Shown piece after piece: positions 1 through 6,177 of a DNA stretch of 7,405 bases. The translations under genes were made by a program, and so were the position numbers. Below the pieces are notes generated by a model. It was not told the origin of the DNA, made no database searches, and saw only the letters and a list, made by a program, of their open reading frames with translations. The stretch covers positions 1-7,405 of the forward strand of contig CAYTWF010000092.1 in NCBI GenBank assembly GCA_964441705.1, in the 5' to 3' direction. The stretch comes from Eshraghiella sp964441705 (GTDB lineage Bacteria > Bacillota > Clostridia > Lachnospirales > Lachnospiraceae). The first letter of the stretch is position 1; the number at the start of each line of letters is the position of its first letter.

Positions 1-62
1 GTAACCTGTGAGATACCTTTCCTAACAGACGAAATGCTTATCTAAATGACATTGTTATTTAT

Positions 63-91
63 ATTATATACCTAAATCTTACAGATGCCAA
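63..91 (-). promoter_or_regulatory. Candidate sigma-A promoter over the glgP stop codon, firing leftwards
   Basis: On the minus strand the hexamer TTGGCA (91 to 86) is followed after exactly 17 bases by TATAAT (68 to 63). That is 5 of 6 and 6 of 6 matches to the vegetative consensus at ideal spacing. The -35 lies inside the last Ile-Trp-His codons of the phosphorylase and the -10 is just past its TAA stop. A start point near position 56 would leave the window, so it would serve a gene to the left that cannot be seen. The -35 match may be partly forced by the conserved C-terminal residues, so it could be chance. Confidence 0.45.
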
Positions 92-2331
92 ATATCTTTA
101 TTATATTCTGCAATTGTTCTGTCTGATGAGAAGAATCCTGCTTCGCTGATATTAACGAGCATCTTCTTAGCCCATGTCTTTCTGTCTTCGTAATCACTAA
201 GTGCAATTTCTTTTACTCTAATGTAATCTCTGATATCAAGAAGAGTCATGAACCAGTCTTTCTTAATAAGCTCTGCATGAAGCTCAAGAAGAGTTGAAGC
301 ATCTCCTGCCTTCATAACTGGAGCACTGATTATGAAATCAACCAGCTTCTTAATGTCAGCATCATTTACATAGTAATCCTTTGCACGGTAATCAGCCTTG
401 GCATAATGTTCAATAACCTGCTCTGAGCTTTCACCGAAGAAGTAGATATTCTCATCTCCAACAAGCTGACCAATCTCTACGTTAGCACCATCCTTTGTTC
501 CAAGAGTTAAAGCACCATTAAGCATGAACTTCATGTTACCTGTTCCTGAAGCTTCCTTGGACGCAAGTGAAATCTGCTCTGAAATATCGCAAGCTGGAAT
601 AATCTTAGCTGCCTTTGATACATTGTAGTTCTCAACCATAACTACCTTAAGGTATGGGCTTACCTCAGGGTCATTGTTAATTACCTGCTGTAAGCAGAGG
701 ATAAGATGAATGATATCCTTTGCAATTGTATATGCAGGAGCTGCCTTAGCACCAAAAATAGCTGTAATAGGTGTCTTTGGAAGGTTGCCCTCTTTAATCT
801 GGTAATACTTGTAAATTACCCAGAGAACATTCATCTGCTGACGCTTATACTCATGAAGTCTCTTAACCTGAATATCGAAGATTGAATTCTCATCAATATC
901 AACATTCTGTGTTTTTAAAAGATAATTCTTAAGAGCTGCTTTTTTGTCCTTCTTAATATCAAGAAGCTTGTTAAGAACAGTCTCATCATCAAGATATTTC
1001 TTAAGGTCTTTAAGCTTATCAGCATCCTTCTTAAAGTCTGGTCCGATAAGTCCTTCAATGTAAGAAGCAAGCTCCTCATTGCAGTGAAGCAACCATCTTC
1101 TGAAGGTAATACCATTAGTCTTATTATTGAACTTCTCAGGATAAATTCTGTAGAAGTTGTTAAGCTCAGTATCCTTAAGAATCTCGGTATGAAGATAAGC
1201 AACACCATTAACGCTGTGTCCGTAATGGATATCCATATGAGCCATATGAACTCTTCCGCTATCATCAATGATATATACTGATGAATCTGTAAATTTTGCT
1301 CTTACTCTTGCATCAAGCTCTTTGATAATTGGAACAAGCTGTGGAACAACCTTCTCAAGGTATGATAAAGGCCATTTCTCAAGTGCTTCTGCAAGAATTG
1401 TGTGGTTAGTATATGCACATGTGTTAGTTACAATTGTAACTGCCTCATCCATTCCAATTCCTTCTGCTGTAAGAAGTCTTATAAGCTCAGGAATAACCAT
1501 TGATGGATGTGTATCGTTAATCTGAATAGCTGCATAATCAGCAAGGTCATGAAGGTTAGAGCCCTTCTTCTTACACTCATCAAGAATGTATCTTGCACCA
1601 TTGCTAACCATGAAATACTGCTGATAAATTCTAAGTAAGTTACCTGCCTCATCACTGTCATCCGGGTAAAGGAATAATGTAAGGTTCTTAGCAATGTCAG
1701 TCTTATCAAAGTTAATTGAATCTCCGTGGATGATATTCTCATCTACTGACTCTATATCAAAAAGATGAAGCTTATTAGTTCTGTTATTGTAGCCTGTTAC
1801 ATCAATATCATAAAGTCTTGACTTAACTGTAAGTCCGCCAAATGATACATCATAGGTTACATCTGTCTTAGTAAGCCAGCTCTGATTCTCAATCCATGGG
1901 TTAGCTGTCTCTTTCTGGAAGTTGTTCTCGAATACCTGCTTAAAAAGACCCATATGGTAGTTAAGACCAATACCGTCTCCTGCAAGACCAAGTGTTGCCA
2001 TTGAATCAAGGAAACAAGCTGCAAGTCTTCCAAGTCCACCATTACCAAGTGATGGTTCTGGTTCAACCTCTTCTATTTCGTAGATGCTCTTGCCATTCTC
2101 TTCCAGCTCTTTTTTAACCTGCTCAAATACACCAAGGTTAATTAAGTTGTTAGATAAAAGCTTTCCAATAAGGAACTCAGCTGAAATATAATATACCTTC
2201 TTCTTGCCTTCGTTCTTCTCTTTGCCTTCTGCAAGAGTCTTAGTCATCTCAAGTAAAGCTGTGTAGATTTCTTCGTTGCTGCAGTCTTTGATTGCTTTGT
2301 TGTAATTTTTTGTACAAATATCTGATAACAT
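79..2331 (-). other. glgP: Possible separately translated phosphorylase (GlgP) from an internal start
   Basis: The phosphorylase part could be made on its own from the in-frame ATG at 2331-2329, giving a 750-residue protein beginning MLSDICTKNYNKAI. That is a normal length for a bacterial phosphorylase and matches, from memory, how stand-alone clostridial members of this subtype begin. All catalytic motifs and the PLP lysine fall inside this segment. What is seen is the ATG with a textbook ribosome binding site. That it is used is inferred. It would be the only product of this part if the upstream frame really ends after the glucanotransferase. Confidence 0.6.
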
Positions 2332-3852
2332 GTAGTCCTCCTTGTGGAAATACCATTTATTAGTATTTCTTCCATATAATTTGGTAAGTTCTCTAAGATT
2401 GTCTCTAATCTCGTTAGTGAAATCTCCGTCCTGCATACGCCACTTCCAGTTAGTACCAATAGTTGAAGGAAGATTCATTCTGGCGCTGTTGTCCTTCTTA
2501 AGAAGATCCTGCATCTGGATGATTACTGTATCTGCTACGCTCATGTATGCATATCTAATCAGAGTATCAATTATCTCGTCATCATCTCTGTCTTCGATTC
2601 CAAGATATTTCATCATATATTCAAGGTTCTGCTCAGAAGCATTACCGATGTAGCCCTTCATTGTCTCATTGTCATGAGTTCCAATGTACACAACATAATT
2701 CTTCTCGTGATTATGAAGTGCATGTTCATTAGTAGTATTGCCGTCAAATGCAAACTGAAATACCTTCATTCCCGGATAACCGGACTCTTTAACCAGAGCA
2801 GTAACCTCAGGAACAACAACTCCAAGGTCCTCAGCAATAACCTTAGCATCTCCAATAGCGCTGTCAATAGCACGGATAAGCTTAATTCCAGGTCCCTTAG
2901 CAAAGAAACCATCCTTAGGTACTCCGTCAACCGGAATGTTGTAATAACGAACGATTCCGATAAAATGGTCGATTCGGGTTACATCATATAATTTAGCTGA
3001 TGCAGCCATTCTCTTCTTCCACCAGGCGAAATCCTCCTGTTCCATCTTATCCCAGTCATAGATTGGATTGCCCCATTTCTGTCCCCAGTCTGAAAAAGCA
3101 TCTGGCGGGCAGCCTGCAACATTGATAGGCTTCCAGTTCTCATCAAGCTGGAATAATGAATGGTTAGCCCATACATCAGCACTATCAAGTGCTACATATA
3201 TTGGAATATCTCCAATAATCTTGATTCCCTTAGCATTTGCATAAGCCTTAAGCTTATTCCACTGCTCGTAGAACTTATACTGTAAGAACTTATAGAAATC
3301 AATCTCATCTCCAAGCTGGCCTCTGTATCTTTCAATAGCCTGTGGGTCTCTGAATCTGATATCCTCCTCCCAGCTAAGCCATTCTCTGTTATCATGAGCT
3401 CCCTTAATAGCCATGAAAAGAGCATAATCATCAAGCCACTCGTTCTCTCTTAAAAACTTCTCATAAGCCTCTGTTCCCTTGTGAGCCCAAGCATGATAAG
3501 CCTCCTTAAGAATATTAAATCTTGCGTTATATATAACATCATACTCAACATACTCAGGATTACCTCCCCAGTATGTGCCTGCAACCTCATCCTTATTAAG
3601 AAGACCCTCTTCAATCAGAAAATCAAGGTCTATAAAATAAGGGTTACCTGCAAATGCAGAAAAAGACTGATAAGGACTGTCTCCAAAACTGGTTGGTCCA
3701 ACAGGAAGTACCTGCCAGTACATCTGACCGGCTTTTTTCAGAGTGTCAATAAATTCGTATGCCTTAACACCCATTGTTCCAATTCCGTAAGGTGATGGAA
3801 TGCTGCTTACTGGAAGTAACACACCTGCGCCTCTTTCAAGTTCTTTACCCAT
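79..3852 (-). CDS. Fused 4-alpha-glucanotransferase (MalQ, GH77) and glycogen/alpha-glucan phosphorylase (GlgP, GT35)
   Basis: This 1257-residue cytoplasmic enzyme pair acts on maltodextrin and glycogen. The N-terminal half (about residues 1-495) moves glucan segments between chains. The C-terminal half (about 501-1257) phosphorolyses chain ends to glucose-1-phosphate. GH77 signs are PVGPTSFGDSPYQSFSAFAG near 51-69, the RIDHF nucleophile (D295), AEDLG acid/base (E341) and GTHDNE (D394). GT35 signs are EPSLGNGGLGRLAACF near 600-614, QINDTHPS near 777-784, IQVKRLHEYKRQ near 994-1005, and EASGTGNMKF with the PLP lysine K1108. The family ending SSDRTIAEYNKDIWH is intact. Both enzymes are full length. 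I chose the ATG at 3852-3850 because AAAGGA lies about 10 bases upstream; an in-frame TTG at 3873 would add seven residues but has no ribosome binding site of its own. One oddity is TFRRW where most phosphorylases have TPRRW, probably a subfamily trait. The junction carries an internal start and a nearby out-of-frame stop pair, so this may be two genes in the living cell. Confidence 0.9.
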   Translation of the reverse strand: MGKELERGAGVLLPVSSIPSPYGIGTMGVKAYEFIDTLKKAGQMYWQVLPVGPTSFGDSPYQSFSAFAGNPYFIDLDFLIEEGLLNKDEVAGTYWGGNPEYVEYDVIYNARFNILKEAYHAWAHKGTEAYEKFLRENEWLDDYALFMAIKGAHDNREWLSWEEDIRFRDPQAIERYRGQLGDEIDFYKFLQYKFYEQWNKLKAYANAKGIKIIGDIPIYVALDSADVWANHSLFQLDENWKPINVAGCPPDAFSDWGQKWGNPIYDWDKMEQEDFAWWKKRMAASAKLYDVTRIDHFIGIVRYYNIPVDGVPKDGFFAKGPGIKLIRAIDSAIGDAKVIAEDLGVVVPEVTALVKESGYPGMKVFQFAFDGNTTNEHALHNHEKNYVVYIGTHDNETMKGYIGNASEQNLEYMMKYLGIEDRDDDEIIDTLIRYAYMSVADTVIIQMQDLLKKDNSARMNLPSTIGTNWKWRMQDGDFTNEIRDNLRELTKLYGRNTNKWYFHKEDYMLSDICTKNYNKAIKDCSNEEIYTALLEMTKTLAEGKEKNEGKKKVYYISAEFLIGKLLSNNLINLGVFEQVKKELEENGKSIYEIEEVEPEPSLGNGGLGRLAACFLDSMATLGLAGDGIGLNYHMGLFKQVFENNFQKETANPWIENQSWLTKTDVTYDVSFGGLTVKSRLYDIDVTGYNNRTNKLHLFDIESVDENIIHGDSINFDKTDIAKNLTLFLYPDDSDEAGNLLRIYQQYFMVSNGARYILDECKKKGSNLHDLADYAAIQINDTHPSMVIPELIRLLTAEGIGMDEAVTIVTNTCAYTNHTILAEALEKWPLSYLEKVVPQLVPIIKELDARVRAKFTDSSVYIIDDSGRVHMAHMDIHYGHSVNGVAYLHTEILKDTELNNFYRIYPEKFNNKTNGITFRRWLLHCNEELASYIEGLIGPDFKKDADKLKDLKKYLDDETVLNKLLDIKKDKKAALKNYLLKTQNVDIDENSIFDIQVKRLHEYKRQQMNVLWVIYKYYQIKEGNLPKTPITAIFGAKAAPAYTIAKDIIHLILCLQQVINNDPEVSPYLKVVMVENYNVSKAAKIIPACDISEQISLASKEASGTGNMKFMLNGALTLGTKDGANVEIGQLVGDENIYFFGESSEQVIEHYAKADYRAKDYYVNDADIKKLVDFIISAPVMKAGDASTLLELHAELIKKDWFMTLLDIRDYIRVKEIALSDYEDRKTWAKKMLVNISEAGFFSSDRTIAEYNKDIWHL
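2332..2343 (-). promoter_or_regulatory. Internal Shine-Dalgarno at the MalQ/GlgP junction
   Basis: The minus strand reads AAGGAGG (2343 to 2337), then ACTAC, then ATG at 2331-2329. This is a full anti-16S complement at 5-base spacing, as strong as any other site in the window and better than the one in front of the whole fusion frame. The same bases encode Lys-Glu-Asp-Tyr in the fusion. Its position exactly between the two enzyme domains argues against chance and supports independent initiation of the phosphorylase. Confidence 0.8.
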
Positions 3853-3877
3853 GATGATAATTTCCTTTCTCAAATTA

Positions 3878-3905
3878 TTTATATGATTATTCCTGCACGG
3901 AACAA
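3878..3905 (-). promoter_or_regulatory. Weak candidate promoter for malQ-glgP
   Basis: On the minus strand TTGTTC (3905 to 3900) is followed after 16 bases by TATAAA (3883 to 3878). The -10 is good and the -35 matches only 3 of 6. Transcription would begin near 3871, leaving a leader of about 18 bases just long enough to hold the AGAAAGGA ribosome binding site. A weak -35 would fit a promoter that needs an activator, but other TACAAT-like boxes in this AT-rich stretch cannot be excluded. Confidence 0.35.
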
Positions 3906-3916
3906 TTCATGATTGT
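3902..3916. repeat. Short inverted repeat between the divergent promoters
   Basis: ACAAT (3902-3906) and ATTGT (3912-3916) form 5-base arms around TCATG, and a second ATTGT follows at once (3917-3921). The element sits beside the leftward -35 box, so it could be an operator for the adjacent AraC-type regulator. AraC-family sites are usually direct repeats of longer half-sites, and the region is AT-rich, so this is weak evidence. Confidence 0.25.
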
Positions 3917-3930
3917 ATTGTAATATCAAT

Positions 3931-3958
3931 TTGTCATCTTTTTCTTGCAGTATATAAT
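3931..3958 (+). promoter_or_regulatory. Promoter for the araC-family gene
   Basis: TTGTCA (3931-3936) is followed after 16 bases by a perfect TATAAT (3953-3958), giving 11 of 12 consensus positions. The start point would be near 3965, with a leader of about 60 bases before the ATG at 4026. A second option overlaps it: TTGCAG (3945-3950), 18 bases, then an extended -10 TGGTACAAT (3966-3974). Both face right, opposite to malQ-glgP. Confidence 0.6.
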
Positions 3959-4025
3959 CAAAATATGGTACAATCCTATCATCTTATTACAGAAATCCAG
4001 TGTTTTTACCTAAGGAGGCTCATAT

Positions 4026-4895
4026 ATGAACATACCAGAATACGAAAATTACCACGAAATCAAATCCCATGCGGACTCTGTATTTCCATATAATACATAT
4101 CCATGCTCAATTCCTCTGGATTTCTACGAGGTTCCAAAGCACTGGCACAATGAAATGGAGATAATATATATCAAAAAGGGAAAGGGACTTATAACCCTGG
4201 ATTTCGAGAAGCATTACGTTGAAGCAGGCGATATAGTTGTAGTTATTCCCGGTCAGCTCCATAGTATCATGCAGCTTGAGCGCTATTCCATGGAATATGA
4301 GAATATCATCTTTTCCACTGACATGTTCATAGCACGCCACTCAGATTCTCTTGATAATGAATTCTTCGTTCCTTTTCTTTCAGGCAATGTACAATTCAAT
4401 CATCTGATAACTGTAGAAGACGAAATATATCCTCAGCTCTCCGCCTGCCTCAACCGGGCTGATGATATATGCACCACCTTCCCCAAGGGCTACAAGCTTG
4501 CCATAAAAGGATATCTCTATCAGTTCTTTTTTATACTGTATAATCATTCTGAGGAAGGTACTGACGTAAAAAGCAACAAGAACCTTGATAAAATAAAAGA
4601 AGTAATTAAATACATCGAGACAAATTATAACGAGCCTATAAGCATTGACGACATTGCGGGAGTCTGCGGTTTTTCCAGCTCCCACTTTATGAAATTCTTC
4701 AAAAAAGCCATGGGAACCTCCTTCATCGATTATCTCAATGATTACCGGCTCTCCATGGCATCACGTATGCTTATCTCATCTGAGGACAATATTATCGACA
4801 TTGCCGCACAGTGTGGCTATGATAATCTGTCTTATTTCAATAGAATATTTAAGAAAAAATACAACGTAACCCCTAGTGATTACCGCAGGCACTAA
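4026..4895 (+). CDS. AraC/XylS-family transcriptional regulator with cupin sensor domain
   Basis: This 289-residue DNA-binding regulator has the normal two-domain length. The N-terminal sensor (about 20-100) is an AraC-type cupin: PKHWHNEMEIIYI carries H39, H41 and E43/E45, and GDIVVVIPGQLHS (68-80) carries H79. This fold usually binds a sugar or similar ligand. The C-terminal domain (about 190-289) holds two helix-turn-helix motifs, ISIDDIAGVCGFSSSHFMKF (about 206-225) and IIDIAAQCGYDNLSYFNRIF (about 256-275). It ends with the family signature KKYNVTPSDYRR. The start is fixed by AAGGAGG at 4012-4018, 7 bases before ATG. It is transcribed away from malQ-glgP across 173 bases, the usual layout for a local regulator, so control of glucan use is a reasonable inference, but the ligand cannot be read. 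Its last 23 bases overlap the end of the convergent gene. Confidence 0.93.
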   Translation: MNIPEYENYHEIKSHADSVFPYNTYPCSIPLDFYEVPKHWHNEMEIIYIKKGKGLITLDFEKHYVEAGDIVVVIPGQLHSIMQLERYSMEYENIIFSTDMFIARHSDSLDNEFFVPFLSGNVQFNHLITVEDEIYPQLSACLNRADDICTTFPKGYKLAIKGYLYQFFFILYNHSEEGTDVKSNKNLDKIKEVIKYIETNYNEPISIDDIAGVCGFSSSHFMKFFKKAMGTSFIDYLNDYRLSMASRMLISSEDNIIDIAAQCGYDNLSYFNRIFKKKYNVTPSDYRRH

Positions 4896-5610
4896 TTCGT
4901 GCATCAATTCCGTCAGACATGCAAAAAAGATACTCCATGCAGTCAAGCATGCCAAGCCTTGCTGCCAGCTTCATAATAATTTCTCCTGCCTTCTGCCCCT
5001 CCACGGTCTGAGTGTCTTTTACGGTTCTGTACAAAACCTCTTCACATATATTCCCCATATATTCTGAAGGGCTGACACCTGCTGCGGCTATTGTCTCCAC
5101 AACATATGCATCCTCATAATTATTCAAAAAACGTTTCTCAACCTCAAGGCATTTTACATAATCCTCAATCAAATCAATACCACAGTCCTGGTTATGTCTA
5201 TTTCTGGCGCTCCACTTCATCAGCGGATAATCCAGCATAATAACATTATCCATCGGAGCCAGTGCCGGGTCATATCTCATAAAGAACTCCGGCAGTCCTT
5301 TTAAAACCGTATCCTTGTAATTGGTGCAGCCATAATCCTTAAAATCCAGAACAAGCCCGTTATACTGCTCCTGTGTCTTTCTCATCTTATCTTCTATTAC
5401 TGCCATTCCCAGTCTATATGCCTGGTGCATGTCAGTATCATCTCCAAGAACGGTCCCCTCCTGCACGCACTGGTTAATACAGTACATTGCACAGTCCATT
5501 AGATTTCCCGCTTTCTCATATGTAATTGAACTATTTTCACATGAGGTATATTGTTTCTTAAGTCTACTGACAATCTGCAGCAGCTCCATCATCTGTCGCT
5601 CATTAATCAT
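4873..5610 (-). CDS. DUF6179-like protein, paralogue B (function unknown)
   Basis: This 245-residue protein has no signal peptide or membrane segment, so it is probably cytoplasmic. It resembles, from memory, the uncharacterised DUF6179 family. Landmarks are MINERQMMELLQIVS (1-15), TYEKAGNLMDCAMYCIN (30-46), APMDN (118-122), YPLMKWS (128-134), GIDLIEDYVKCLEVEKRFL (144-162) and GNICEEVLY (186-194). It is about 45% identical by hand alignment to the gene at 6178-6909, with the same first 15 residues. The two differ most in the last 50 residues, where this copy ends in a Cys-containing tail. Its ATG lies inside the end of the DUF6323-like gene (8-base overlap, ATGATTAA), so the two are probably translationally coupled. 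Upstream there is only a modest AGG. Its TAG stop lies inside the end of the araC-type gene. No catalytic motif is visible. Confidence 0.85.
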   Translation of the reverse strand: MINERQMMELLQIVSRLKKQYTSCENSSITYEKAGNLMDCAMYCINQCVQEGTVLGDDTDMHQAYRLGMAVIEDKMRKTQEQYNGLVLDFKDYGCTNYKDTVLKGLPEFFMRYDPALAPMDNVIMLDYPLMKWSARNRHNQDCGIDLIEDYVKCLEVEKRFLNNYEDAYVVETIAAAGVSPSEYMGNICEEVLYRTVKDTQTVEGQKAGEIIMKLAARLGMLDCMEYLFCMSDGIDARISACGNH

Positions 5611-6073
5611 CGCTTAACCTGCTCATTTCCGAATCATACAGCTCCTGATTCTGTCTTCTGATGTATTCTGCCTGGTCCTCATCCATATCCATCATATAAT
5701 CCAGGTCTCCGCCCGTCAGCTCAAACCGTTCCTTCATCATCTCCAGAATGGTATCATCTGTAACAGATACATCGGACTCGCTTCTGATATTGTAGAAAAT
5801 ATCCTGCAATGCCTCAAGTGTATCCAGATAGCTGTCCTGTTCAATATAATCTGAATCGCAAAAGGTAAATATCAGCTTATCAAATATACTCTCATCAAAC
5901 TCCACAAGCCTGTATCTTTTCAAGCTCTCGTTATGGTATTCCACCAGCTCATGAGCCTGTTCCCTGGTAAGTCTTAGTCCAAAGCGCTCTGTCTTCCCGT
6001 TACTCTGCGCAATCCTGCTCTCTTCTCTGGCAGTTAAAGCCTCTGTCATACTACTCAAAAGATTATTTTCCAT
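5603..6073 (-). CDS. DUF6323-like protein (function unknown)
   Basis: This small, acidic 156-residue protein is soluble by appearance, with no transmembrane stretch. It matches what I recall of the DUF6323 family. Landmarks are FGLRLTREQAHELVEYHNES (31-50), a LIFTFCDSDYIEQDSYLDTL segment (67-86) running into ALQDIFYNIRSE, and TILEMMKERFELTGGDLDY near 108-126. The C-terminus is a charged tail rich in Asp, Glu, Gln and Met. I chose the ATG at 6073 because GGGGAGG (6086-6080) lies 6 bases before it; an in-frame ATG at 6088 would place that ribosome binding site inside the gene. It has its own promoter candidate upstream and overlaps the following DUF6179-like gene by 8 bases. In my recollection DUF6323 genes sit beside DUF6179 genes, which supports both names. 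The function is unknown and nothing here reveals a reaction. Confidence 0.85.
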   Translation of the reverse strand: MENNLLSSMTEALTAREESRIAQSNGKTERFGLRLTREQAHELVEYHNESLKRYRLVEFDESIFDKLIFTFCDSDYIEQDSYLDTLEALQDIFYNIRSESDVSVTDDTILEMMKERFELTGGDLDYMMDMDEDQAEYIRRQNQELYDSEMSRLSDD

Positions 6074-6100
6074 AATGCACCTCCCCATTGGATAAACTGC

Positions 6101-6128
6101 ATTATACTACTTTTATGATACATTACCA
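6101..6128 (-). promoter_or_regulatory. Candidate internal promoter for the DUF6323-like gene
   Basis: On the minus strand a perfect TATAAT (6106 to 6101) is preceded after 16 bases by TGGTAA (6128 to 6123), a weak -35 with 3 of 6 matches. The start point would be near 6094, about 20 bases before the ATG at 6073 and just upstream of GGGGAGG. This would let the DUF6323-like gene and paralogue B be transcribed apart from the phosphatase and paralogue A. Confidence 0.45.
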
Positions 6129-6158
6129 GTCTTGAAAAAAATCAGATTTTGTGGTAAT
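6122..6158. repeat. Inverted repeat between paralogue A and the DUF6323-like gene
   Basis: ATTACC (6122-6127) pairs with GGTAAT (6153-6158). Inside the loop lies an AT-only-like hairpin AAAATC-A-GATTTT, which on the minus strand runs into a string of seven Ts. It overlaps the -35 of the promoter candidate. It could be a weak attenuator or terminator after paralogue A, or an operator, but the stems are short and AT-rich. Confidence 0.3.
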
Positions 6159-6177
6159 ATAACTAAGAAATAAGTAA

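Noticed and set aside
1..78. Rho-independent terminator after glgP
   Set aside because: No GC-rich stem followed by a T run is visible on the minus strand; only weak AACA/TGTT pairing was found.
2674..2991. Open frame of about 105 codons on the plus strand opposite malQ, and similar ones at 915-1268, 1479-1742 and 2342-2653
   Set aside because: They lie inside or opposite clearly conserved enzyme sequence, have no ribosome binding site, and their translations are low-complexity Ser/Leu/Ile-rich text typical of antisense frames.
3850..3873. TTG start at 3873 for the fusion gene
   Set aside because: The only ribosome binding site (AGAAAGGA) lies inside this extension and is placed for the ATG at 3852; the extra residues are not family-like.
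6071..6088. Upstream ATG at 6088 for the DUF6323-like gene
   Set aside because: It overlaps the GGGGAGG that clearly serves the ATG at 6073, and no other ribosome binding site precedes it.
6128..6152. Small RNA or riboswitch in the 6074-6177 gap
   Set aside because: The only structure is short and AT-rich, with no recognisable conserved core.
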